A DNA stretch of 64,000 nt, from the NCBI GenBank assembly GCA_005116835.1, contig SWDM01000003.1:1-64000 (forward strand). The letters run 5' to 3'. Source of the DNA: Nitrospira sp. (GTDB lineage: Bacteria > Nitrospirota > Nitrospiria > Nitrospirales > Nitrospiraceae). Made by a program: the position numbers and the translations under genes. This document shows positions 1 to 9,618 of this stretch, in pieces. The notes beneath the pieces were generated by a model. It did no database searches and was not told where the DNA came from. It was given only the letters and a program-made list of their open reading frames with translations. How positions within the stretch are numbered: the stretch's first letter is position 1; each line of letters opens with the position of its first letter.

Positions 1-57
1 AAAATAGACTGAATTTCTGCTTGTTCCATGACAGACAACGGCAAAACCTCCTCTACC

Positions 58-180
58 AGGATGCTGAAAAAGCCCGCCAGCTTCGTTCTCGGCCCATCGC
101 AATCCTCAACGTACCCCTGAGGGTACGCCTCCGGTTTCCACTCGCCTGCGGCCTTGCTGGACGGCCTTTTTGAGCATCCT
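58..180. repeat. R1 palindromic repeat, copy 1
   Basis: The element is bounded by AGGATGCT and its exact inverse AGCATCCT, and the inverted similarity extends about 24 bases inward. The centre holds a small hairpin (CGTACCC...GGGTACG). Copies lie at 1719-1838 and 35369-35490, with a divergent relative at 30077-30259. No coding potential is seen, so it resembles a REP or MITE-type non-autonomous element. Bases 1-57 before it hold nothing I recognise. Confidence 0.85.
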
Positions 181-234
181 GATCCTACGTTGACATCGAC
201 ACCACTCCATATGATTTTAGTGGCAAACTTTCAA

Positions 235-303
235 ATGATCCCTCCAAGCTTGCGCGCTATCTCTTCAGGGATGGGGGCTGATTGACCTTCCACTGCGCGC
301 GTC
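235..303 (+). repeat. R3 dispersed repeat, copy 1
   Basis: This 69-base segment matches the reverse complement of 12753-12821 without gaps, with about 8 mismatches by eye. Looser similarity continues to about 420 (a GCGCGC-rich stretch and a CGATCAGGCTCC word). It lies in the otherwise empty space downstream of the Skp-like gene. It contains the word CACTGCGCGCGTC, which recurs in similar form near the second copy. No function is evident. Confidence 0.7.
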
Positions 304-425
304 TTCCCAATTCCCCATTTCATTTTTAAGGGTGGCCTGGTCGGTCCTCGATTGCGCGCATCGAACGAGCACATTCTTATCGTGCGCGTTCCGCGAGCAG
401 GAGGACGATCAGGCTCCCCTCTCCC

Positions 426-962
426 TCATTTATTCTGTCGATCGAACTCCTTCACCACTTGATCGGTCAGATCCAATGCGGGCTGATGATAGATTACAAT
501 CTTGAGCGCCGCCTCGCTCCCCTTGTCGATGACCGCAGTGAACCCATTCCTTTCCCCCACGGCTTGGGCGGCTGCTTGCACTTTCTTTGAGTATTCCGCC
601 ACCATTTCACGCTGTTTCTGCTGAATCTCGCGATTGAAGTCAGTGATGCGACGCTGATAGGAGTCCAACTTGGCCTGGAACTGACTTTGCTTTTCCTGCT
701 TCGCGCTGTCGGATAATTTCCCGTCTTGAATCGCCAGTTGCAATTCTTTCAGCTCTTGATCGTCGGCGTTGATGATCTTCTGCCTGGTCATGGAATAGGC
801 CTTCAGTTCTTCGAAGGCGCGTTTGCCGGCCTTCGACTGCTCGACCACCGTTTGTTGGTTCATCACCGCAACCTTCAAGGTTTCATCGGACAACCCGGGC
901 GACACAGCCGCCAACCACAATACCGTCGCACCGATCAGACCGGCTACTCCACTTCGTTCCAT
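426..962 (-). CDS. Skp/OmpH-like periplasmic chaperone
   Basis: This 178-residue protein belongs to the OmpH/Skp family, trimeric periplasmic chaperones that hold unfolded outer-membrane proteins for the BAM complex. A signal peptide covers about residues 1-25. A 'VAVMNQQTVVEQSKAGKRA' start of the mature domain follows, then a long charged coiled coil and a conserved end in which an 'AVIDKGSEAAL' strand is recognisable. The start is placed at 962 because GGAGGA sits seven to eight bases upstream. A longer open frame to 1055 exists, but its extra residues (NETNRMNQINKTNQ) are translated R2 repeat. It follows a second Skp-like gene and bamA on the same strand, which supports an outer-membrane assembly role. 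Confidence 0.85.
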   Translation of the reverse strand: MERSGVAGLIGATVLWLAAVSPGLSDETLKVAVMNQQTVVEQSKAGKRAFEELKAYSMTRQKIINADDQELKELQLAIQDGKLSDSAKQEKQSQFQAKLDSYQRRITDFNREIQQKQREMVAEYSKKVQAAAQAVGERNGFTAVIDKGSEAALKIVIYHQPALDLTDQVVKEFDRQNK

Positions 963-989
963 CGAATCCTCCCACTGGTTTTGCTCGTC

Positions 990-1086
990 TTTTTGGTTTG
1001 TTTGGTTTGTCTTGTTTATTTGGTTCATCCGGTTAGTTTCGTTCAACCAAATCAACCAAACAAACTAAACAAACCAAATGAACCAG
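990..1086. repeat. R2 word-type inverted repeat, copy A
   Basis: The left arm is made of TTTGGTTTGTTTGG words and the right arm of AACCAAACAAACC words, giving an imperfect hairpin with arms of about 45 bases. It lies between the two Skp-like genes and reads through in frame upstream of the real start of the downstream gene. Sister copies are at 5656, 8367 and 16153. It may act as a transcript-processing or termination hairpin, but no U-tract is obvious. Confidence 0.8.
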
Positions 1087-1096
1087 ACCGACTGGG

Positions 1097-1651
1097 TTAC
1101 GGATATTCCCGATTGAATTCGTCGATGACCTGACCTGTAATATCGAGCCCCTCATCGCTATAGACAGTGGGGCCACCTTTCCCTTTATCCACGACAATCT
1201 GTAATCCTAGGCGCTTCGATACTTTCCCCACAACGAGCCCGACCTTGTCACGGAAACTTTCAAGCACGTCTTTTTGCTTCTCTTGAACCTCCCGATTCAT
1301 CTCGCCCGCTTTCTGCTGATACTCCGCCACCCGCCGTCGAAACTGCTCTTCGCGCTCCCGCTTTGCAGTCGGGCTCAACACACTGGCCTGCCTCCCAAAA
1401 TCCTCCTCCATGCGGCGGAGTTCTTTTTCATCCATCTCGATCAACGCTTGGCGGTTCTTTGAGAAGACGCTCAGGGACTCCTTGGCCCTCTTGCCGGTAG
1501 TCGTCTCGTTGAGGATACGGGCCGGATCGACAACTCCTATCTTCCCCTCGACTTTTGAATTCCCGGCAGCACAGCCGGAAACGGCGAGAAACGCCGCCAA
1601 CAAAGCCCCTAGGCAACACCTTTTCCACATCACGACATCTACCTGATCCAC
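1097..1651 (-). CDS. Skp/OmpH-like chaperone, predicted lipoprotein
   Basis: This second OmpH/Skp family member is 184 residues long and differs from its neighbour in carrying a lipobox (LAVSGC, cysteine at about residue 27), so it is probably acylated and membrane-tethered. The mature part shows 'KIGVVDPARILNETTTGKRA', a long charged coiled coil (about residues 55-135) and a closing 'LQIVVDKGKGG' strand. The chosen GTG start has GAGG five bases upstream; an internal ATG at 1630 is a weaker alternative that keeps the signal sequence. It is placed between bamA and the soluble Skp-like gene, so the two proteins may divide the chaperone task between membrane and periplasm; that division is inference. 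Confidence 0.82.
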   Translation of the reverse strand: MDQVDVVMWKRCCLGALLAAFLAVSGCAAGNSKVEGKIGVVDPARILNETTTGKRAKESLSVFSKNRQALIEMDEKELRRMEEDFGRQASVLSPTAKREREEQFRRRVAEYQQKAGEMNREVQEKQKDVLESFRDKVGLVVGKVSKRLGLQIVVDKGKGGPTVYSDEGLDITGQVIDEFNREYP

Positions 1652-1718
1652 ACTACTACCTCACTTTCATGGCCAACAGCCGCTGCGATATACAAGATGC
1701 TGATATCTGCTCTCTAAC

Positions 1719-1838
1719 AGGATGCTGAAAAAGTCCGCCAGCATCGTTCTCGCTTCGCTCAGAGGCTCAACGTACCGAAGCGTACGCCTCGCCTCTTCCC
1801 TCGCTGCGGCCTTGCTGGACGGCCATTTTGAGCATCCT
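1719..1838. repeat. R1 palindromic repeat, copy 2
   Basis: Both AGGATGCT-type ends are present, with a central CGTACC...GGTACG-like core (CGTACCGAAGCGTACG). It occupies most of the 348-base gap between bamA and the lipoprotein Skp-like gene. Bases 1839-1999 hold no gene I can support; a short frame there is a shadow on low-information sequence. Confidence 0.85.
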
Positions 1839-1999
1839 GAGATTTTTGGAGTCATCGCTCCTTATGTCATTTTCCAACGGCGTTGTATGTGTACATCGAG
1901 TTTTTCCGCAGCCTGCTAAAATCGCCGGAATTCCGAACGCTTTTGCCCAAAACCCATGCCCCCTTCTTGAGATGCGCCTCACCGAGGCAAGGCCATCCG

Positions 2000-4327
2000 T
2001 TAGAATAAGGTCCCGATGGTAAACTCGAAGGCCCCTTTGGCTTCTCCTGGTCTGGGATCCAGGTTGATTCCATAGGCAGCGCGAAGAGGGCCGAAGGGTG
2101 AAATCCATCGCCCTTCAAACCCGACCGTTTTCCGCAGCTTCGTCGAGAGCTCCTCATTGTCGTCGAAGCCTTTTCCATAGTCGAAGAAGATCACCCCGTT
2201 TAACTTGGCATCGGCGGAAATCGTAAAGATAAGATCGTTATTGAAAATCAACTGTTTCGTTGCGCCGAGTAAGGAATTGCTGGTGGTCACCGGGCCTGCG
2301 CGCCCGAACTTGAACCCGCGAATCGTATTGATGCCGCCGACAAAGTATCGCTCGGTCAATGGAATGGGTTCCCCCTCGATGCCGACTGCCGCGCCGTAGC
2401 GCGCGCGAATCGCGAACCGCATATCGAAAGGCAGAGGCGTATATTTGATCACATCTATGTGGTATTTATAAAAGTTATTGGTTCCACCCAGGTAGGGTGT
2501 CCCCAAATCGAAGCCCACAGCAGCCCGCCACCCGTTACGAGGATCCATAAAGTAGTCTCGCGTGTCGCGAGCCAGCGTGGTGCGGAACCCGGTCGTCGAC
2601 TGGTTTCCCAGTTGGCTACACACGAGAGGAAATCGGTCAGGACAAATCCCTTCTGCAGGATTTTTAAAATTCAACTCCTCGGCGAATAGACTCACGCTCC
2701 CGGAGGTATATTCAGAGAGGTACCGCCCTAACGTGACGCTGGCGCCGGTTTTCGTCTCAAAATAGGTAATGTAGTTCGTCGCAGTGCGGTAGACGTCCAG
2801 CTGCATGGAGGTCAAGGAGTCGTTCACATAGGGGTTACGAAACGTCACCAGCCCGATTTGTCTCCGCGCGCCCAACTGGCCGCGGACTCGTCCCATCCAG
2901 CCGTTTCCCCCAAGGTTGCCCTCCGTAATATCGGCGATTGCGACCACCTGGTCCAATGTGCTGAATCCGCCTCCCACGCTGAACTGACCGGTCGGTTTTT
3001 CCTTCACGCGCACGTTCAAATCGACCTTATCCACACCGACCTGCGCCGGCAGGATTTCCACCGTCTCGAAAAAGTTCAAGTTATTGAGACGCTGAAAGCT
3101 CCGCTTCAACGCAGGGGTATCGATGACATCCTGTTCATCGACACGGATCTCACGCCGGATCACATTGTCTTTGGTCTTCTCATTTCCATGAATGTTGATC
3201 TGGCGGATCCGCATCATCTCCCCTTCCTTAATGGTCAGGACGACGCTGGCAGTCCGCTCCGCCGTGTTCGGAATGACATTGGGCGATACATCGGCAAACG
3301 AGTAGCCCCTGCCCCCATACAGATCGTTCAACCTGGTAACCTCGTCCCGGAGTTTCTGACGCTGAAAGATCTCCCCCTCCTTCATCTTCAGCCCCTGGCG
3401 GAGTTCCGGATCTTCAAAGACCGTATTTCCTCGAAATCCGATTTCTCCGATGGTGAAAGGCTCCCCCTCCATCACCGGATAGGTCACAACGAACCATTTT
3501 TTCTCATCGCTGAGTTCAACCGTCGGCAAACCGACCCGAACGTTCAGGTATCCCTTGTTGAGCAAGACTTCTTTGATCCGCTCCACGTCGGAATTCATTT
3601 CTTCCCGCTTCAACACGCCGGCATCCGAGAGAGCCGAGGGAACCTTCAGCTGAGTGACGAGGCCGTACCAGGGGATCCATTCCCTCGTCGCCATCACCTT
3701 GAACATCTCTTCTTTCGTCGCCGCGTGCAAGCCGTCAAAATTGACCGTTCTCACGCGAGCCTTCTCCCCTTCTATGATCAAAAATGTCAGGCGCTTCCGA
3801 TCCTCACCCAAGTCCTGCACGACCGGGATGACCCTGCAATTGAAGTAGCCATCCCCCTGGTACGCTAGGCGAATCTTCTCCGCGCTTTCCTTGGCCTGCG
3901 GCTGATCGAGAAAAGCTTGGCTTTTGATTGTAATTTTCTCCTTGAGTTTATCGTCGCTCAGCGCTTTATTCCCATCGAACACGATCTCGGTAATAAACGG
4001 TTTCTCACGGACAAGAAAAACCAAGACCACCCCGCCCGACCCCGATTGCGTCTCCATCTGCACGTCTTCAAAGAACCCGGTTTCGTAGAGGATTTTGATC
4101 TGCCCACGGACATTTTCAGGGGTATAGGGATCGCCTGGCTTCAAGGTCAACCGGCCGACGATCGCCGGCAGCTCAATCCGCTTGTTCCCTCGAATCTCAA
4201 TCGCCGTTACTTTGACTCCTGTTTGTTCAACAGCAATCGCCAACACCGGCATTACGCCGACGACGAAGGCGCCGAGCGTCATGACGAAGAACCACCGGAG
4301 CCCGGCTGAACGGCAAACTTTCCTCAC
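2000..4327 (-). CDS. bamA: BamA outer-membrane protein assembly factor
   Basis: This 775-residue Omp85 protein is the core insertase of the BAM complex. An N-terminal signal sequence (about residues 1-31) is followed by five POTRA domains to about residue 445, recognisable by repeated 'I.G.....' starts such as 'RIRQINIHGNEKTKDNVI'. A 16-stranded barrel fills the remainder. The barrel has the conserved lid-loop motif IRGF (about residue 665) and ends in a C-terminal aromatic (GTLF). Length matches the family. The annotated start is GTG with a poor ribosome site; an ATG 45 bases further in is possible but would shorten the positively charged start of the signal peptide. A strong promoter is predicted 200 bases upstream, and Skp-like genes lie downstream. 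Confidence 0.96.
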   Translation of the reverse strand: MRKVCRSAGLRWFFVMTLGAFVVGVMPVLAIAVEQTGVKVTAIEIRGNKRIELPAIVGRLTLKPGDPYTPENVRGQIKILYETGFFEDVQMETQSGSGGVVLVFLVREKPFITEIVFDGNKALSDDKLKEKITIKSQAFLDQPQAKESAEKIRLAYQGDGYFNCRVIPVVQDLGEDRKRLTFLIIEGEKARVRTVNFDGLHAATKEEMFKVMATREWIPWYGLVTQLKVPSALSDAGVLKREEMNSDVERIKEVLLNKGYLNVRVGLPTVELSDEKKWFVVTYPVMEGEPFTIGEIGFRGNTVFEDPELRQGLKMKEGEIFQRQKLRDEVTRLNDLYGGRGYSFADVSPNVIPNTAERTASVVLTIKEGEMMRIRQINIHGNEKTKDNVIRREIRVDEQDVIDTPALKRSFQRLNNLNFFETVEILPAQVGVDKVDLNVRVKEKPTGQFSVGGGFSTLDQVVAIADITEGNLGGNGWMGRVRGQLGARRQIGLVTFRNPYVNDSLTSMQLDVYRTATNYITYFETKTGASVTLGRYLSEYTSGSVSLFAEELNFKNPAEGICPDRFPLVCSQLGNQSTTGFRTTLARDTRDYFMDPRNGWRAAVGFDLGTPYLGGTNNFYKYHIDVIKYTPLPFDMRFAIRARYGAAVGIEGEPIPLTERYFVGGINTIRGFKFGRAGPVTTSNSLLGATKQLIFNNDLIFTISADAKLNGVIFFDYGKGFDDNEELSTKLRKTVGFEGRWISPFGPLRAAYGINLDPRPGEAKGAFEFTIGTLF

Positions 4328-4526
4328 TGAGGCTGAGTTCCAGAAAAATGGGACGATAATGCCGGCATCATTGATATCCCTAACTGCGGCTATAAAGCTG
4401 AACGATGGACTTCTGCATTACGTTTCCGGACTGTGCGTGGCAATACGGTGCGGAAGTTGCGGCGTGAGAGGTTCCTGTAGTCGGAAACCACCTTCGCTCA
4501 CGGTAATATATGCGCAAAACTCTCGG

Positions 4527-4555
4527 ATTATATTGGGCAAGTATTTGAATGTAAA
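4527..4555 (-). promoter_or_regulatory. Sigma-70-type promoter upstream of bamA
   Basis: Read on the minus strand, TTTACA and a perfect TATAAT are separated by exactly 17 bases. It points at bamA and would give a leader of about 190 bases. The 409-base gap 4328-4736 between bamA and galU otherwise shows no gene, tRNA or repeat that I can support; short frames in it have no family features. Confidence 0.6.
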
Positions 4556-4736
4556 GCTAATAACCCTTGCTCTTTCATCCCGGTGCAAGGGATGCGGCTC
4601 AATGGACGCGCGAGAGCGTAGAAGGATGGAGGTCTGAAATTCGAATCGCGCTCGTCGGGTGAACCAGCCCAGCTTCAGCAAGGCGTCTGTGCGTACATTC
4701 CTTGACATCATCTACCCCATCACATAGTATCCAAAC

Positions 4737-5648
4737 ATGTCACGCTTCGATGTGCGCAAAGCTGTGATTCCCGCTGCAGGACTAGGGACTCGCTTCCTCC
4801 CCGCGACCAAAGCCTCCCCCAAAGAAATGTTGCCGCTCGTCGACAAGCCGCTGATTCAATATGCGGTAGAAGAAGCAGTCGCCTCCGGGATCGAAGACAT
4901 TATCATCATCACGGGGCGGGGCAAACGCGCAATCGAAGACCATTTCGACCGCTCCGTCGAGCTGGAAGAAAATCTCAAGGGTAGCGGCAAGGGGCAGCTC
5001 CTAAGCCAGATGCGCCACATTTCCACGCTCGCAAACTTCTGCTATGTCCGTCAGTCGGAAGCCCTGGGACTCGGCCATGCGGTGCTCTGCGCCCAACGGC
5101 TGATCGGGGACGAACCCTTTGCGGTCATCCTCGGCGACGAAGTCATCGATGCCCCGGTTCCAGCCCTCGCGCAACTCATCCATGCCTACAAGAAACGACA
5201 CGGCGCGGTCATCGGGGTGCAGGAAGTTCCCCCGCATGAAGTCAACCGCTATGGAATCGTATCGCCTCGAACTGTCTCGGCAGGGCTGCATCGAGTCGAG
5301 GGCCTCATCGAAAAACCGTCGCCGGCCGAAGCCCCGTCCAATCTGGCGGTCATCGGCCGCTATGTCCTGCCCCCGGATATTTTCTCTATCTTGCGAAAGA
5401 CTAAACCCGGCAAAAACGGCGAGATCCAATTGACCGATGCATTACTGGAATTGGCAAAAAAGTCCCCGATGTTTGCGCTGGAAATACAGGGACAACGATA
5501 CGATGCCGGAGACAAGTTGGGGTTTCTTATTGCGACTGTCGAGTTCGCGCTCAAGAATCCCTCTCTGGGACCGGACTTCAGCGAGTATTTGCAGAATCGG
5601 AAGTGGCCTTCCCGCGAACGCCGCGCGACTCGTTCGCGAAAATCCTGA
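4737..5648 (+). CDS. galU: UTP--glucose-1-phosphate uridylyltransferase
   Basis: GalU makes UDP-glucose from UTP and glucose-1-phosphate, a precursor for surface polysaccharides. The 303-residue protein has the nucleotidyltransferase signature 'AVIPAAGLGTRFLPATKA' at residues 9-26, followed by 'SPKEMLPLVDKP' and the GalU-type 'EKPSPAEAPSNLAVIGRY' segment near residue 190. Length fits the family (about 290-300). The C-terminal 20 residues are basic and likely unstructured. The gene is divergent from bamA and separated from lon by an R2 repeat. Its product could feed the glycosyltransferases at the other end of the window, though the genes are far apart. Confidence 0.95.
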   Translation: MSRFDVRKAVIPAAGLGTRFLPATKASPKEMLPLVDKPLIQYAVEEAVASGIEDIIIITGRGKRAIEDHFDRSVELEENLKGSGKGQLLSQMRHISTLANFCYVRQSEALGLGHAVLCAQRLIGDEPFAVILGDEVIDAPVPALAQLIHAYKKRHGAVIGVQEVPPHEVNRYGIVSPRTVSAGLHRVEGLIEKPSPAEAPSNLAVIGRYVLPPDIFSILRKTKPGKNGEIQLTDALLELAKKSPMFALEIQGQRYDAGDKLGFLIATVEFALKNPSLGPDFSEYLQNRKWPSRERRATRSRKS

Positions 5649-5655
5649 CAGGCCC

Positions 5656-5781
5656 TGTTTGTTTGGTTGATGCGGTTTGTTTCGTTCATTTGGTTGGTCC
5701 TGTCAATTAAAGAGGCAAGGGTCATCTGATTGTTTTGTTCATCCCGTTTCTCAACCAAATAAACCAAACAAACCAAAGAAA
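5656..5781. repeat. R2 word-type inverted repeat, copy B
   Basis: TTTGTTTGGTTGATGCGGTTTG words on the left and CAACCAAATAAACCAAACAAA words on the right frame a spacer of about 50 bases. It fills the galU-lon gap and ends just before the AAGGA ribosome site of lon. Confidence 0.78.
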
Positions 5782-5798
5782 CAAGGACACCAGTTCCC

Positions 5799-8303
5799 AT
5801 GAACGACCCGATTGAACAAGACTTACAGCCCCCCCAGAACGTCGAAATTCCCGACCAGCTTCCCCTGTTGCCGGTTCGAGACATCGTCGTCTTCCCGTAC
5901 ATGGTCCTTCCATTGTTTGTCGGACGTGAGATGTCGATCAAGGCGATCGAAGCCGCGCTGGCCGGCAATCGCATGATCTTCCTGTCGACGCAAAAGGCTT
6001 TGGATGTCGAGAATCCTTCGCCGGAAGACATCCATACCGTCGGCACAGTCGGTATCATCATGCGGATGCTGAAACTACCGGATGAGCGAATCAAAATCCT
6101 CGTACAGGGGCTCTCGAAAGCCAAGATTGCAAGCTACATTCAAACAGAACCCTATTATTCCGTGCGTATCGAAAAACTTGTCGAACACAAGTTGGCGAGC
6201 GCTGCCCTTGAAACCGAAGCCGCCATGAGGACGGTCAAGGAGCAGATCGAACGGATCGTGAGTCTCGGCAAAGTCTTGATCCCCGACGTGATGATCGTCA
6301 TCGAAAATCTTGAAGACCCCGGACGTCTTGCCGACATGGTGGCATCCAATCTTGGCCTCAAAGTCGAAGTCACCCAGGCGGTCCTGGAGGTCGTCGATCC
6401 GATCAAGCGTCTTCGGCGCGTCAGCGAGATTCTCGGCAAGGAGATCGAAGTCCTCTCCATGCAACAAAAGATTCAAGCGCAAGCCAAAGGGGAGATGGAC
6501 AAGACCCAACGCGAATACTTCCTGCGCGAGCAACTCAAAGCGATCCAAAAAGAGCTGGGCGAGCTCGACGAACGCGCAGAAGAAATCACCGAGTTTCGCA
6601 AGCGAATCGTCGAACTGAAGATGCCGGAAAAAGTGCTGAAGGAAACCGAGAAGCAGCTCAAACGCCTGGAGAAGATGCACCCGGACACAGCGGAGTCTGC
6701 GACCGTCAGAACCTATCTTGAGTGGATCGTGGAGCTGCCTTGGTCCAAGAAATCCAAGGATAACCTCGACCTCAAGGCTGCCGCCAAGGTGCTCAACGAA
6801 GACCACTACGATCTGGAAAAAGTGAAAGAGAGGATACTCGAATATCTCGCCGTGCGGAAGCTCAAAGACAAGATGAAGGGTCCGATCCTCTGCTTCGTCG
6901 GCCCCCCGGGCGTCGGAAAGACCTCGCTCGGAAAGTCGATCGCCCGCGCTCTCGGCCGCGAATTTGTCCGCATCAGCCTCGGCGGCGTCCGTGACGAAGC
7001 CGAGATCCGCGGCCATCGGCGCACCTACGTCGGCGCGCTCCCCGGCCGCATCATTCAAGGCATGAAACAAGCCGGCACCAATAACCCGGTCTTCATGCTT
7101 GACGAAGTCGATAAGGTCGGAATGGATTTTCGCGGCGACCCTTCCGCCGCCTTACTCGAAGTGCTAGACCCGGAACAGAACAACTCGTTCACGGACCATT
7201 ACCTGGGCGTACCCTTCGACCTAACCGGCGTGATGTTCATTGCGACGGCGAATCTGATCGACCCCATTTTGCCCGCCTTGCGCGATCGGATGGAAGTGAT
7301 CGGGATCCCAGGCTATACCGAAGAAGAAAAGCTAGGCATTGCCCAAAAATATCTGATCCCTCGGCAACTCAACGAACACGGCATTACCGAGAAGCATGTC
7401 CGCATCGCCGAGCCGGCGGTGCGTCAAATCATCGCCAACTATACGCGTGAAGCCGGCGTCAGAAACCTCGAGCGAGAGATCGCCAACGTCATGCGCAAGG
7501 TGGCAAAGAAAGTAGCGGAAGGGAAAGGCCTGGGATTCCCCGTCGATACCACCAACCTGCACAAATATCTCGGCGTCCAGAAGTTTGTGCCGGAAGAAGA
7601 ATTGACGATCGATGAAATCGGCGTGGCCACGGGACTCGCCTGGACGGAATCCGGCGGCGATGTGCTCTACATCGAAGCCACTGCCATGAAGGGCAAGGGG
7701 CAATTGACCCTCACCGGTCAACTGGGCGACGTCATGAAGGAGTCCGCGCAAGCAGCCTTGAGCTACGTCCGGTCTCGTGAGCACACCCTCGGCATCAATC
7801 CCGACGTATTCACCACGCAAGATCTCCATATCCATGTCCCGGCTGGAGCGATTCCGAAGGACGGACCATCGGCAGGCATTACCATGGCCATCGCCATTGC
7901 CTCGACCTTGTCGCAAATTCCGGTGCGCCGCGACCTGGCCATGACAGGCGAGATCACACTCCGAGGCCGAGTCCTCCCCATCGGAGGATTAAAAGAAAAA
8001 TTATTGGCAGCGAAACGGGCCAAACTCACCACAGTGATTCTTCCGAAACGCAACAAGAAAGATCTCGACGAGATTCCAAAACATATTTTGAAGGGCATCC
8101 AGCTCGTCTTTGCCGACACGATGGACGACGTCATGAAGGTGGCTCTCCGGCGGGACTCGAAACCCACACGTCCAACCGGCAAACCTCCCCAGTTGCAGCC
8201 AACCTCAAAGAAACATGCCGCGCGTACGAAGACTGGCCGAGCCGCTCGCTCGCTTCCGGCACTTGTAAGCAGTAAGGCAACGCCGCCGCTCCAACGTCAC
8301 TAG
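5799..8303 (+). CDS. lon: ATP-dependent protease Lon
   Basis: Lon is a cytoplasmic homohexameric protease that removes misfolded and short-lived regulatory proteins. The 834-residue protein has the N-terminal substrate-binding LON domain (from '[20 protein letters not shown]', residues 22-41), a coiled linker, an AAA+ domain with Walker [10 protein letters not shown] (about residue 368) and Walker [10 protein letters not shown], and the C-terminal serine-lysine protease domain with catalytic serine in PKDGPSAG (about residue 690). The tail after about residue 790 is basic, proline- and threonine-rich and not part of the fold. The start has AAGGA ten bases upstream. Note that the same genome also carries a proteasome. 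Confidence 0.97.
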   Translation: MNDPIEQDLQPPQNVEIPDQLPLLPVRDIVVFPYMVLPLFVGREMSIKAIEAALAGNRMIFLSTQKALDVENPSPEDIHTVGTVGIIMRMLKLPDERIKILVQGLSKAKIASYIQTEPYYSVRIEKLVEHKLASAALETEAAMRTVKEQIERIVSLGKVLIPDVMIVIENLEDPGRLADMVASNLGLKVEVTQAVLEVVDPIKRLRRVSEILGKEIEVLSMQQKIQAQAKGEMDKTQREYFLREQLKAIQKELGELDERAEEITEFRKRIVELKMPEKVLKETEKQLKRLEKMHPDTAESATVRTYLEWIVELPWSKKSKDNLDLKAAAKVLNEDHYDLEKVKERILEYLAVRKLKDKMKGPILCFVGPPGVGKTSLGKSIARALGREFVRISLGGVRDEAEIRGHRRTYVGALPGRIIQGMKQAGTNNPVFMLDEVDKVGMDFRGDPSAALLEVLDPEQNNSFTDHYLGVPFDLTGVMFIATANLIDPILPALRDRMEVIGIPGYTEEEKLGIAQKYLIPRQLNEHGITEKHVRIAEPAVRQIIANYTREAGVRNLEREIANVMRKVAKKVAEGKGLGFPVDTTNLHKYLGVQKFVPEEELTIDEIGVATGLAWTESGGDVLYIEATAMKGKGQLTLTGQLGDVMKESAQAALSYVRSREHTLGINPDVFTTQDLHIHVPAGAIPKDGPSAGITMAIAIASTLSQIPVRRDLAMTGEITLRGRVLPIGGLKEKLLAAKRAKLTTVILPKRNKKDLDEIPKHILKGIQLVFADTMDDVMKVALRRDSKPTRPTGKPPQLQPTSKKHAARTKTGRAARSLPALVSSKATPPLQRH

Positions 8304-8366
8304 CGGGATGCGGCCATCGTCTCCAGGCAACTATGACGCATGACGAGCGAGGGCCTGGTGCCGCTC

Positions 8367-8432
8367 TTGTTTATTTAGTTTATTTGGTTTGTTTGGTTGA
8401 ACTAGACTAACCAGGTGAACCGAATCAACCAA
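8367..8432. repeat. R2 word-type inverted repeat, copy C
   Basis: This is a shorter copy: TTGTTTATTTAGTTTATTTGGTTTG on the left half, with AACCAGGTGAACCGAATCAACC on the right. It sits between lon and thiL. The following bases (8432-8455, CCAATCCCTCCAATCTTGCG) resemble the beginning of R3. Confidence 0.65.
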
Positions 8433-8541
8433 TCCCTCCAATCTTGCGCGCCTATCCAGCAGGAGCATTCCCTCATCATGCCGACGATGCTGGTCGCCGA
8501 TTTTACTATCGCTCAGAGCAGATATTCTGGAGCCTGCTAGC

Positions 8542-9597
8542 ATGGCCTCCACGCTCCGTCCAAAGGCCCGCTCCACAATTCGTGAATTCGATCTCATTCG
8601 GGCGCTCAGCCAGAAACACAGCCGCCGCGCGCCCTCGGTCATTCGAGGAATCGGCGACGATGGCGCCGTCATCGCCTCGCAAGCCGGTCATTGGATCCTG
8701 CTGACGACCGATCTCTTAGCAGAAGGGATCCACTTCGACCTTCGAACCGCCACGATGGCCGATATCGGATTCCGCGCCGCCGCAGCGAACCTCAGCGACA
8801 TTGCGGCGATGGGAGGCACACCGCAACATGTGCTCGTCGCCTTGGCCATTCCCCGCAGCGGCACCAGCAGCCAGGTTCATCAGCTGTACCGAGGGATGAT
8901 GGCCGCCTGCCGCCCGCACCATGTAGCCCTCATCGGCGGAGATACCTCGACTTCGGATGGCGGTTGGTTTCTCAGCCTGACTGTGACCGGAATGGTCCCT
9001 CACCGCAGGGCTCTCTTCCGGACCGGAGCGCGAGTCGGTGATTACCTTTACGTGACCGGCACGATCGGCGATTCTTTGGCCGGCTTTAAGATATTGAATG
9101 AGCCGCCTTCTCGTACGAACCGCAGTTCGCATCATGAGGCATTCTCAGCGAGACACCGACAATTTCTCATCGGACGGCACCTCCGTCCGACCGCACGGGT
9201 TGCGGAAGGAAAGTGGCTGAGTGCCCACCGATTTGCCACATCCGCAATCGACATTTCCGACGGCATTTCCGGCGATCTCCGCCATATCTGCGAAGAGAGC
9301 CATATCGGGGCAGAGCTGGACCTAGGCGCGATTCCGTTATCGCCGGCCTGCCGTTCCTATGCCGCCTCTCGGAAGCTCGACCCAGTGGACCTCGCGCTGA
9401 CCGGCGGCGAGGATTATGAACTGCTCTTTACCGTATCGCCGCGGCAGCGCCCTCGACTCGAGCAATCAGCCATCGAGCAAGGATTCTCCCTGACCTGTAT
9501 CGGGCGCATTCATCCCCGCCGCTTCGGGATGCAGGCCCTGTCCACTCATGGCACACGCCATCGATTGGCAAACCGTAGTTACGAACATTTCACCTAA
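8542..9597 (+). CDS. thiL: Thiamine-monophosphate kinase
   Basis: ThiL phosphorylates thiamine monophosphate to the active cofactor thiamine pyrophosphate. The 351-residue protein follows the family throughout: 'EFDLIRAL' near the start, 'GIGDDGAVI' (metal and nucleotide binding, about residue 35), 'LTTDLLAEGIHFDL', 'NLSDIAAMGG', 'LIGGDTS' and 'AIDISDGISGDLRHI', ending with 'LTGGEDYELLFTV'. GGAG lies nine bases before the ATG. It is separated from the thiE-thiG-thiS genes of the same pathway by about 12 kb, so it is not part of that operon. The next gene begins 21 bases later. Confidence 0.95.
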   Translation: MASTLRPKARSTIREFDLIRALSQKHSRRAPSVIRGIGDDGAVIASQAGHWILLTTDLLAEGIHFDLRTATMADIGFRAAAANLSDIAAMGGTPQHVLVALAIPRSGTSSQVHQLYRGMMAACRPHHVALIGGDTSTSDGGWFLSLTVTGMVPHRRALFRTGARVGDYLYVTGTIGDSLAGFKILNEPPSRTNRSSHHEAFSARHRQFLIGRHLRPTARVAEGKWLSAHRFATSAIDISDGISGDLRHICEESHIGAELDLGAIPLSPACRSYAASRKLDPVDLALTGGEDYELLFTVSPRQRPRLEQSAIEQGFSLTCIGRIHPRRFGMQALSTHGTRHRLANRSYEHFT

Positions 9598-9618
9598 CCG
9601 ACTGCACCCACGACAGCC

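Noticed and set aside
963-1055. N-terminal extension of the soluble Skp-like gene (NETNRMNQINKTNQ-type residues)
   Set aside because: The extension is translated R2 repeat; the internal ATG at 962 has a GGAGGA ribosome site and starts a proper signal peptide.
4418-4711. 97-residue minus-strand frame in the bamA-galU gap
   Set aside because: It has no family features or ribosome site and contains a strong predicted promoter for bamA in its middle.
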